NCBI GenBank assembly: GCA_036675645.1
Contig: JAKFEP010000070.1
Coordinates: 1 to 6,256 of the forward strand
DNA from: Methylotenera_A sp036675645
GTDB taxonomy: Bacteria > Pseudomonadota > Gammaproteobacteria > Burkholderiales > Methylophilaceae
Reading direction: 5' to 3'
Length of the DNA stretch: 6,256 bases
The position numbers and the translations under genes are program-made. This document shows, piece by piece, positions 1 to 5,783 of this stretch. Position 1 is the stretch's first letter; each line of letters opens with the position of its first letter. The notes below the pieces were generated by a model. The model was given only the letters and a program-made list of their open reading frames with translations, had not been told where the DNA came from and searched no databases.

Positions 1-1161
1 GAAAATTCAGCATTTTTTGAAGATAACTTAATCCGTTTGTTGGAAGAGCGTGATCTGCTTGGTTTAACCAGCCTGATTCATGAGATTGATGCATTGATGA
101 TTTCGGTAGACCCGGAACACGCCACCAAATACATCGCAGAACTGGCGTTAATGACACCTTACCACTATTTGGTGACACTAGAAACCGAGCAGCATTTAAC
201 CCATGTCCTGCGCATTGATCTCAATTCACCCGATATTTTACTGCGCGAAGTGAAAGACCCTAACTTGCGTGGCATTTTTAGAAGCCTAAATGAAGTCTAT
301 CCAATTGGTGCTAAAAAACCCAATAGCCGCTACATGGGTGAGATTATTCGGGTGGATGATTTACACAGTGTGGTGAAATTACAAGAGCCGCGCGGATTTC
401 GTTTCTTTAGTCAAGACGAAGTACGTAAACTGGAATTGCCCGGCAATCTGGCTGTCAGCAAACCTTCACCTTATACACATAATATCGTGGCGTATTTAGA
501 GCGCAAGCCCGAAGAATTAAGGGTGTATGCGTTGGGAGTGAGCCTGATCAAAGAGGACGTGCAAGCAGCCTATCTAGACGCAAAAGCACTTCAAAGCAAA
601 ATTGGTGTTGCCGATTTGTTATTGCCCTTAGATCATTTGGCGACGCGGGTTTACAGTCAAAACCGCGAAGTAGCGATTTTGGAATATCTGTCACTGACCA
701 GTTACTATTTTTGGGGCGCTTATAACATTAAGGACCAAAACTCATCTACCAATGTCACTAAAAGTGCACATGCGATTCGTGAATCTAAAAGCCCGGCCAA
801 AGTATTCACAGCCAACAATACTCCTTATTTTATTAACCATTTGGAACACTTACCTTCACCCACCGAGACCTTTGTACGCAACTACGGCCCACGTTTGCAT
901 CATATGGCGATATCAGTGAAAGATGGTGAATACAAGGGTAAAGAGAATATCGATTTTGTGGTGAACGCCATCGCAGAAAACGGCAAAGGCTTTTTACTGG
1001 ATGTGATTGGCTCTAAAGAACAGGGCTTAAAGCAAATTTTTTCGAATGCCTCAGAACACTCATCGCTGATCATTGAATATGTACAGCGCTATGGTAATTT
1101 TGATGGTTTTTTTACCCATGAAAATGTGGCGAAATTAACAGAGGCGGCTGGTTTTATGTAA
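1..1161 (+). CDS. HPPD-like VOC-family dioxygenase, 5' end outside window
   Basis: The reading frame is open from base 1 to the TAA at 1159-1161, giving 386 visible residues. No convincing start is present: the first possible one, TTG at 37, has in-frame protein-like sequence before it. The protein looks like a two-domain vicinal-oxygen-chelate protein of the 4-hydroxyphenylpyruvate dioxygenase (HPPD) type. The C-terminal half carries three motifs that match the HPPD iron ligands in order and spacing: LDHLA (His at 634-636, visible residue 212), LHHMAI (second His at 901-903, residue 301) and IIEYVQRYG (Glu at 1075-1077, residue 359). A GLKQIFS segment before the Glu also matches HPPD style. 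The N-terminal half (about residues 20-200) would be the non-catalytic VOC half. The tail after the Glu differs from true HPPD, so the substrate is uncertain; it could be another 2-oxo-acid-type dioxygenase. The family assignment is by motif only. A promoter in the following gap separates it from the downstream operon. Confidence 0.75.
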   Translation, partial: ENSAFFEDNLIRLLEERDLLGLTSLIHEIDALMISVDPEHATKYIAELALMTPYHYLVTLETEQHLTHVLRIDLNSPDILLREVKDPNLRGIFRSLNEVYPIGAKKPNSRYMGEIIRVDDLHSVVKLQEPRGFRFFSQDEVRKLELPGNLAVSKPSPYTHNIVAYLERKPEELRVYALGVSLIKEDVQAAYLDAKALQSKIGVADLLLPLDHLATRVYSQNREVAILEYLSLTSYYFWGAYNIKDQNSSTNVTKSAHAIRESKSPAKVFTANNTPYFINHLEHLPSPTETFVRNYGPRLHHMAISVKDGEYKGKENIDFVVNAIAENGKGFLLDVIGSKEQGLKQIFSNASEHSSLIIEYVQRYGNFDGFFTHENVAKLTEAAGFM

Positions 1162-1210
1162 AAGTGCGGTTTTTTAAAGTCAGTCCTTTCGCTTAAAAAT
1201 CTTTCCGCTT

Positions 1211-1242
1211 TTGTCATCAGTCATTATTCAAAATGGTATGAT
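1211..1242 (+). promoter_or_regulatory. Probable extended -10 sigma70 promoter for Anbu-gmk operon
   Basis: TATGAT at 1237-1242 matches five of six bases of TATAAT and is preceded by TGG at 1234-1236, the TGn of an extended -10 element. A TTGTCA box at 1211-1216 matches five of six bases of the -35 consensus, but the 20-base spacer is longer than optimal, so the extended -10 would have to carry most of the activity. Transcription would begin near 1249, leaving a leader of about 30 bases before the ATG at 1280. The position, in the largest gap of the window, fits the head of the downstream gene run. Confidence 0.5.
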
Positions 1243-1279
1243 TGGTTTTTTGTAAACTTTCACTTTTTTCACCACTCTC

Positions 1280-2008
1280 ATGACATATTGCGTCGGTTTT
1301 TTATTGGAACAAGGCATGGTTTTCGCCTCTGACACCCGCACTAATGCTGGGTTAGATCAAGTAGCCATTGCGTCAAAAATGCATATTTTTGAAGTGAAAA
1401 ATGAACGCGTGATTGTGTTATTAACTGCAGGTAATTTAGCTATTACGCAATCCGTGGTAAATTCGTTAAAACTAAAATTAAGCGACTCCGATAATAAACA
1501 CCTTAATAATGTCGGCAGCCTGTTTGAGGCTGCGGCTTTGGTTGGCGATGAAATGCGCGCGACGTTTGCGCGTGATGGCTCATTTTTAAAAGACCATGAC
1601 ATTGATTTTAATGCCAGTATGTTGATTGGTGGCCAAATTAAAGGTGAGGCGCCGCGCTTGTTTAATGTATACGCGGCAGGCAATTTTATTGAAATTAATC
1701 ATGAAACACCTTATGTTCAAATTGGTGAGACCAAATACGGCAAGCCGATTATTGATCGAGTGGTGAAATACAACACCGATATGATGGATGCGGTTAAGTG
1801 CCTACTGATCTCGTTTGATTCCACCATACGCAGCAATGTTTCTGTGGCAGCTCCCATCGATTTGTTGATTTACCGCACGGATAGCCTGCATGCAGATTGT
1901 AAACAACGTATTAACGAAAACGACCCGTATTATTCAAGCGTCAGGCAAGGCTGGGGCACTGGCCTTAAGCAAGTATTCTCCGCGCTACCAAGCCCAGATT
2001 GGTGCTAG
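1280..2008 (+). CDS. Anbu, proteasome-type (HslV-like) peptidase
   Basis: A 242-residue protein of the Anbu family (ancestral beta subunit, COG3484-type 'proteasome-type protease'), an Ntn-hydrolase related to HslV and proteasome beta subunits. The start MTYCVG puts a Thr at position 2; removal of Met would expose it as the catalytic nucleophile Thr1 with no longer propeptide. Asp18 in SDTRTNAG and Lys33 in ASKM correspond to the Asp17/Lys33 pair of proteasome beta subunits. TAGNLAITQS (about 50-59) is the usual core strand-turn region, and the C-terminus with DPYY and a terminal PDW motif is typical of the family. Full length for Anbu. The start is fixed by the catalytic Thr and an in-frame stop at 1253-1255; there is no clear Shine-Dalgarno. 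The protein is cytosolic and its natural substrates are poorly known. Anbu is commonly found with ATP-grasp, alpha-E and transglutaminase-like genes; none is here. Instead it lies 15 bases ahead of gmk. Confidence 0.88.
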   Translation: MTYCVGFLLEQGMVFASDTRTNAGLDQVAIASKMHIFEVKNERVIVLLTAGNLAITQSVVNSLKLKLSDSDNKHLNNVGSLFEAAALVGDEMRATFARDGSFLKDHDIDFNASMLIGGQIKGEAPRLFNVYAAGNFIEINHETPYVQIGETKYGKPIIDRVVKYNTDMMDAVKCLLISFDSTIRSNVSVAAPIDLLIYRTDSLHADCKQRINENDPYYSSVRQGWGTGLKQVFSALPSPDWC

Positions 2009-2023
2009 ATTGAGATGAGTTAA

Positions 2024-2635
2024 ATGATTCAAGGTAACTTATTTATCATCACTGCAGCATCAGGTGCAGGCAAAACCAGCTTGGTGAGAGATCTGTTGGC
2101 GAAAGACAGCCAGGTTAAATTATCGGTTTCGCACACTACACGCCAACCTCGCCCAGGTGAGGAAGACGGTACGCACTATCATTTTGTGAACGAAGTCGAA
2201 TTTTTACAGATTTTAAATGCTGGCGGTTTTTTGGAGAGTGCGGACGTGCATGGCGCCAAATATGGCACCGCACAAAGTGCTGTGGATGTTGCTTTGCAGG
2301 CCGGCCATGATGTGATTTTAGAAATTGATTGGCAGGGAGCGGCACAGGTGCGCAACATTTATCCGCAAAGTATCAGCATTTTTATCTTGCCGCCCTCACT
2401 TGAGGCTCTGGAACAACGTTTAAACACCCGTGGTCAAGATAGCGTAGAGGTGATTAATAAACGCCTTGCGGCAGCCCATGAAGAAATGCGCCACGTGGTG
2501 GAGTTCGACTATGTTACAATCAACGATAAATTCGATGTGGCGTTGCAAGATTTGCTGGCAATCATTCGTGCCAGCAGGTTGAAAACGCAATCACAACTAC
2601 AGCGCCACGCAGCGCTGGTTCAAAAGCTAACTTAA
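2024..2635 (+). CDS. gmk: Guanylate kinase
   Basis: Guanylate kinase, 203 residues, close to the usual length. It phosphorylates GMP to GDP with ATP in the cytosol, supplying GDP/GTP and thus the substrate for (p)ppGpp made by the enzyme encoded two genes downstream. The P-loop is TAASGAGKTS (residues 10-19; Lys17), the variant usual for Gmk. The GMP-binding region follows: SVSHTTRQPRPGE (34-46; Arg40, Arg43), then GTHYHFV (49-55; Tyr52) and FLESADVHGAKYGT (69-82; Glu71, Tyr80). VILEIDWQGAAQVR (97-110) is the conserved strand with Asp102, and RLNTRG (132-137) is the lid with its phosphate-contacting arginines. All expected motifs are intact. The ATG at 2024 lies 15 bases after the Anbu stop with only a weak purine-rich GAGATGAG ahead of it, so translational coupling to Anbu is plausible. 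The identification is firm. Confidence 0.97.
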   Translation: MIQGNLFIITAASGAGKTSLVRDLLAKDSQVKLSVSHTTRQPRPGEEDGTHYHFVNEVEFLQILNAGGFLESADVHGAKYGTAQSAVDVALQAGHDVILEIDWQGAAQVRNIYPQSISIFILPPSLEALEQRLNTRGQDSVEVINKRLAAAHEEMRHVVEFDYVTINDKFDVALQDLLAIIRASRLKTQSQLQRHAALVQKLT

Positions 2636-2653
2636 AGTACATAATTTAATATA

Positions 2654-2658
2654 AAGGA
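2654..2658 (+). promoter_or_regulatory. Shine-Dalgarno of rpoZ
   Basis: AAGGA ends seven bases before the ATG at 2666. It is the clearest ribosome-binding site in the window; the neighbouring genes have weak ones or none. Independent, strong initiation would suit the need for an RNA polymerase subunit at a fixed ratio. Confidence 0.75.
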
Positions 2659-2665
2659 CACCACC

Positions 2666-2878
2666 ATGGCTCGTATTACTGTAGATGACTGTTTAGATAA
2701 AATCCCAAATCGTTTTCAATTGACTTTAGTGGCAGCTTATCGCGCACGCCAGTTGGCTAATGGATCAGACCCGTTTGTGCATAGCCCAAACCAAAAAGAC
2801 AAGCCGACTGTACTGGCCTTGCGTGAAATTGCCGCGGGCAAAGTAGGCATTGAAATTTTGAATCGCGTGCATCCTTAA
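2666..2878 (+). CDS. rpoZ: RNA polymerase omega subunit
   Basis: Omega subunit of RNA polymerase, 70 residues. It binds the beta' subunit, helps its folding and assembly, and is required in E. coli for ppGpp binding at site 1 on the beta'-omega interface. The N-terminal MARITVDDCL is the conserved start, and its first few residues are those that line the ppGpp site in E. coli. Other family marks are NRFQL (15-19), the helix with YRARQLANG (25-33), and KPTVLALREIAAGKV (46-60). The protein is about 20 residues shorter than E. coli omega (91), lacking the variable C-terminal tail; lengths near 70 are, to my knowledge, common in betaproteobacteria. It sits between gmk (30-base gap) and spoT (23-base gap), the standard proteobacterial order, which links the ppGpp-making enzyme to the subunit needed to sense it. 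The start is confirmed by the AAGGA at 2654-2658. Confidence 0.96.
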   Translation: MARITVDDCLDKIPNRFQLTLVAAYRARQLANGSDPFVHSPNQKDKPTVLALREIAAGKVGIEILNRVHP

Positions 2879-2901
2879 AGTCATTTTAATATGCAGCTGC
2901 A

Positions 2902-5139
2902 ATGCCAAAAACGGCGACAAGTTTAGGGAATCACCCACACACAATCGACACATTTCAAACTGCCGGGCCACCTTTATTGCCGGCAGATGTTGAAACCTCA
3001 GCCCTTTCACTTTTACTCAAAGAATATTTTAACCAAGCCGACATTGAACAAGTGTGGGCGGCTTATCGCTACGCGGCATTTGCGCATCAGGGCCAAACCC
3101 GCAAAACGGGCGAGCCTTATATTACCCATCCAGTGGCGGTGGCGTGTATTTTAGCCAAGTTGCATTTAGATTTGCCTACCTTGCTCGCTGCATTGTTGCA
3201 TGATGTGGTAGAAGACACCGGGGTGCCTATTGCTGAGATAAGCGATCAGTTTGGTAAACAGGTAGCCGATTTGGTGGAAGGCCTCACTAAACTAGATAAG
3301 ATCGAGTTTCAAAGTGCGGCAGCGGCGCAGGCCGAGAATTTCCGCAAAATGTTGCTGGCGATGAGCCAGGATGTACGGGTAATTTTGGTCAAACTGGCGG
3401 ACAGATTGCATAACATGCAAACGCTAGAAGCCATGAAGACTGACAAGCAAAAACGTATTGCGCAGGAAACTTTGGAAATTTATGCGCCCATTGCCAATCG
3501 ACTGGGCTTAAACTTAATCTACCAAGAGCTGGAAGATTTAAGCTTTAAGTACTTGTACCCAATGCGCCATCGGGTAATCGCCAAAGCCATTAAGGTAGCG
3601 CGTGGCAATCGCAAAGAAGTCATTAGCAAGATTTTAGAGTCGATTAAACAGGCGCTTAAAGAAGCTCATATAGATGCCGATGTGAAAGGCCGCGAGAAGC
3701 ATTTGTATAGTGTCTATCGCAAAATGGCCAACAAAGCCACGGCGTTAGAACAAATTCACGATATCTATGGCTTTCGTATTCTGGTTAAAGATACGCCCAC
3801 TTGTTATTTGACTCTGGGTACACTGCACGCGCTGTATAAGCCGATTCCGGGTAAGTTTAAAGACTATATTGCTATCCCTAAAGCCAATGGTTATCAATCG
3901 CTACACACCACTTTATTTGGCCCTTTTGGTACACCTATTGAGGTGCAAGTGCGGAGTGAGGACATGCATAAAGTTGCCAATGCCGGGGTGGCTGCGCATT
4001 GGATGTATAAGACTACGGATGCCAACCTGACAGCCTTGCAGCAGCAAACACACCAGTGGTTGCAGCGATTATTAGAAATTCAGACTGAAAGTGACGACAG
4101 CTACGAATTTTTAGAGAATTTTAAAGTCGATCTATTCCCAGATGAAGTCTACGTATTTACGCCAAAAGGCAATATATTGGCACTACCTAAGGGTTCAACA
4201 GCAGTGGATTTTGCCTATGCTGTACATACCGATGTGGGTAATAGTTGCGTGGCGGTTAAGATTAATAACGAGTTGGCGCCGCTACGCAGTGAAATGCATA
4301 ATGGCGATAATGTTGAAATCATCACTGCGCCACTGGCCAAACCTAACCCTGCCTGGCTCAATTATGTCGTCACCGGCAAAGCACGTTCACATATTCGGCA
4401 TTATTTAAAAACCCTGCAGGCAACTGAATCTGCACATCTGGGTGAGCGTATGTTGAATTTGGCTTTGCGCGCATTGCATGTAGAGCCTGGTGTGGTGACA
4501 GATAAACAGTGGAAAAAAGTTATCCGTGATTATGGCGCGAAAGAAAAAGCCGAAATTTTAACGGACATTGGCCTAGGCAAGCGCGTCAGCTTGATGGTGG
4601 CGCATCAACTTACTGCCGGCCAGCCAGATTTGCATGGCATGGAAAAACCTAAAAACAGCAAAGTGCTTGATAGCATTACGATTAGCGGTAGTGAGGGCAT
4701 GGCGGTGCAATTTGCGCAGTGCTGCAGGCCAATTCCAGGCGATCCAATTTTAGGCTTTATTAACAAAGAAAAAGGCCTGATTATTCACACCCACGATTGT
4801 CCGACCACCCGTAAATTCAAGCTAGACCCTGACAAATGGCTAGATGTAGCGTGGGATTCAGATGATAAAAAACTCTTTAAAGTGAATGTGCGTGTGGTGG
4901 TGGTGAACGAGCGGGGCATGTTGGCCAAGCTGGCGTCGGGCATTTCAGATGTTGGTTCTAACATCGATAATGTCACCATAGAAGAGCCTGATGGCAGCCA
5001 ATACGCCAATGTGAATTTTACGGTACAGGTGCGTAACCGCGTGCATTTAGCAGATTTAATGCGTAATTTGCGCAAAATCCCAGATGTAGTGCGGATTAAT
5101 CGGGTAAAAGGTGTGCATAGCGAAGAAAAAATCCAATAG
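2902..5139 (+). CDS. spoT: Bifunctional (p)ppGpp synthetase/hydrolase, SpoT/Rel type
   Basis: A 745-residue RelA/SpoT homologue that makes (p)ppGpp from GTP/GDP and ATP and hydrolyses it; cytosolic, the hub of the stringent response. The hydrolase HD domain (about 50-200) keeps all expected residues: His76 (YITHPVAV), His100-Asp101 and Glu104-Asp105 (HDVVEDT), and Asp167/Asn171 (DRLHNM). The synthetase domain (about 250-370) has Asp287 in DIYGFRI, K318-F-K-D, NGYQSLHTT (329-337) and Glu347 in EVQVRS. KFKD is the positively charged RXKD-type motif of bifunctional enzymes, not the EXDD of monofunctional RelA. A TGS domain starts near 410 (DLFPDEVYVFTPKG), a Cys-containing module has Cys607-Cys608 with His629, His631 and Cys633, and an ACT domain runs about 659-737. 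Both activities are therefore predicted. The ATG at 2902 is the first possible start (stop at 2887-2889) and has no Shine-Dalgarno; it gives roughly 30 residues more than E. coli SpoT before the HD core, a poorly conserved stretch. In E. coli trmH follows; here it does not. Confidence 0.96.
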   Translation: MPKTATSLGNHPHTIDTFQTAGPPLLPADVETSALSLLLKEYFNQADIEQVWAAYRYAAFAHQGQTRKTGEPYITHPVAVACILAKLHLDLPTLLAALLHDVVEDTGVPIAEISDQFGKQVADLVEGLTKLDKIEFQSAAAAQAENFRKMLLAMSQDVRVILVKLADRLHNMQTLEAMKTDKQKRIAQETLEIYAPIANRLGLNLIYQELEDLSFKYLYPMRHRVIAKAIKVARGNRKEVISKILESIKQALKEAHIDADVKGREKHLYSVYRKMANKATALEQIHDIYGFRILVKDTPTCYLTLGTLHALYKPIPGKFKDYIAIPKANGYQSLHTTLFGPFGTPIEVQVRSEDMHKVANAGVAAHWMYKTTDANLTALQQQTHQWLQRLLEIQTESDDSYEFLENFKVDLFPDEVYVFTPKGNILALPKGSTAVDFAYAVHTDVGNSCVAVKINNELAPLRSEMHNGDNVEIITAPLAKPNPAWLNYVVTGKARSHIRHYLKTLQATESAHLGERMLNLALRALHVEPGVVTDKQWKKVIRDYGAKEKAEILTDIGLGKRVSLMVAHQLTAGQPDLHGMEKPKNSKVLDSITISGSEGMAVQFAQCCRPIPGDPILGFINKEKGLIIHTHDCPTTRKFKLDPDKWLDVAWDSDDKKLFKVNVRVVVVNERGMLAKLASGISDVGSNIDNVTIEEPDGSQYANVNFTVQVRNRVHLADLMRNLRKIPDVVRINRVKGVHSEEKIQ

Positions 5140-5143
5140 TGCG

Positions 5144-5209
5144 CAATTTTGAAATGCGTTTTGCACTGCCTGCGCTCGCAAGCCTAGAGCAAACTCGCAT
5201 TTGAAATTG
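5144..5209. repeat. 66-base palindromic hairpin element in spoT-peroxiredoxin gap
   Basis: Two 21-base arms (5144-5164 and 5189-5209) are imperfect inverted repeats. Paired blocks from the outside in are CAATTT with AAATTG, AAATGCG with CGCATTT, and TTTGC with GCAAA, separated by two small internal loops. The 24-base centre folds on as CT, GC and TGC opposite GCA, GC and AG, with one mismatch and a two-base bulge, closing on a GCTC tetraloop at 5174-5177. The whole element is thus about 25 base pairs in one stem. No T-run follows on either strand, so it is not a standard intrinsic terminator. Its form suits a REP/MITE-like dispersed palindrome or an RNA-level processing or stability element. 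The function is inferred only. Confidence 0.65.
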
Positions 5210-5219
5210 GCTAAAATTC

Positions 5220-5224
5220 GGTGA
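5220..5224 (+). promoter_or_regulatory. Weak Shine-Dalgarno supporting GTG start of peroxiredoxin
   Basis: GGTGA matches the 3' part of the full anti-Shine-Dalgarno complement and lies five bases before the GTG at 5230. An in-frame stop at 5227-5229 immediately precedes that GTG, so it is the furthest upstream start possible, and this site supports it over later codons. Confidence 0.45.
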
Positions 5225-5229
5225 ATTAA

Positions 5230-5781
5230 GTGACAAATAATTACAACATATTACCTGAAGGCTTACCCGTGCCTGTAAATGACAGTCAAGCTAAACATCT
5301 TACTGGTATGCGTTTCCCCGATGTTACATTGCCTTGCACTAGTGGCAGCCATTTCACTTTAAACCATGAAAAGCTGGTTATTTATGTGTACCCACTGACT
5401 GGACAGCCTAATGTTGCTTTGCCTGATGGTTGGGATGAAATCCCAGGTGCGCGTGGCTGTACGCCGCAAGCCTGCGATTTTAGTGATCGTTACCAACAGT
5501 ATGAAAGTCTAGGGACGCAGGTATTCGGATTAAGTACGCAAACGACAGAATATCAATTGGCGCTTAAAAAACGCCTGCATTTGCCTTTTGATTTACTCAG
5601 CGATGTTGATTTGAAGTTAAGCCACAGCTTGAATTTACCTATTTTCAAGGTAGGCGACCTTACCTTATACAAAAGACTCACACTAGTGATTGAGCAAGCT
5701 ATCATTAAAAAAGTATTTTACCCGGTGTTTCCACCCAATCAGCATGCTTCGCAAGTGTTGGATTGGTTAAAAAGTCACTAG
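5230..5781 (+). CDS. BCP/AhpC-like peroxiredoxin with insertion before active Cys
   Basis: A 183-residue thioredoxin-fold peroxiredoxin, expected to reduce hydrogen or organic peroxides using thiols. The active region GARGCTPQACDFSD has the peroxidatic Cys77 and a second Cys82 five residues on, the same spacing as the peroxidatic/resolving pair in E. coli Bcp. Arg149 in YKRLTLVIE is the likely catalytic Arg; the C-terminus VFYPVFPPNQHASQVLDWL closes the fold. Unlike ordinary Bcp, where the active-site loop runs straight from the YP strand to the Cys, about 14 extra residues (QPNVALPDGWDEIP, 59-72) lie between YPLTG and GARGC. This insertion is, as far as I recall, typical of a distinct proteobacterial Prx subgroup. 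There is no signal peptide, so it should be cytosolic. The start is GTG at 5230; a Met27 start would lose only the poorly conserved N-terminus. It occupies the trmH position of the E. coli spoT-recG cluster and is followed almost directly by recG. Confidence 0.87.
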   Translation: MTNNYNILPEGLPVPVNDSQAKHLTGMRFPDVTLPCTSGSHFTLNHEKLVIYVYPLTGQPNVALPDGWDEIPGARGCTPQACDFSDRYQQYESLGTQVFGLSTQTTEYQLALKKRLHLPFDLLSDVDLKLSHSLNLPIFKVGDLTLYKRLTLVIEQAIIKKVFYPVFPPNQHASQVLDWLKSH

Positions 5782-5783
5782 CT

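Noticed and set aside
37..39. TTG at 37 as the start of the first gene
   Set aside because: The frame is open and protein-like from base 1 (ENSAFFEDNLIR), so the gene most likely starts upstream of the window.
1162..1170. AAGTGCGGT, identical to the Haemophilus DNA uptake signal core
   Set aside because: Only one exact copy occurs in 6.2 kb (two near matches lie inside spoT), and the genes point to a betaproteobacterium, so chance is the simpler explanation.
2640..2645. CATAAT as a -10 box for a separate rpoZ promoter
   Set aside because: Five of six bases match, but no acceptable -35 box lies 16-18 bases upstream, and the gap is AT-rich, where such matches are common.
2891..2926. An 11-codon ORF overlapping the spoT start
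   Set aside because: It has no Shine-Dalgarno and no sign of coding pressure; a short ORF like this is expected by chance.
1357..5075. Open frames on the - strand at 1357-1683, 2136-2345, 2765-3010 and 4785-5075, and on the + strand at 4142-4408
   Set aside because: Each lies wholly or largely inside a well-identified gene, and the translations show no recognisable domain.
5212..5217. TAAAAT as a -10 box for the peroxiredoxin gene
   Set aside because: There is no -35 box at the right spacing, the TG of an extended -10 is one base out of place, and the leader would be only a few bases long.
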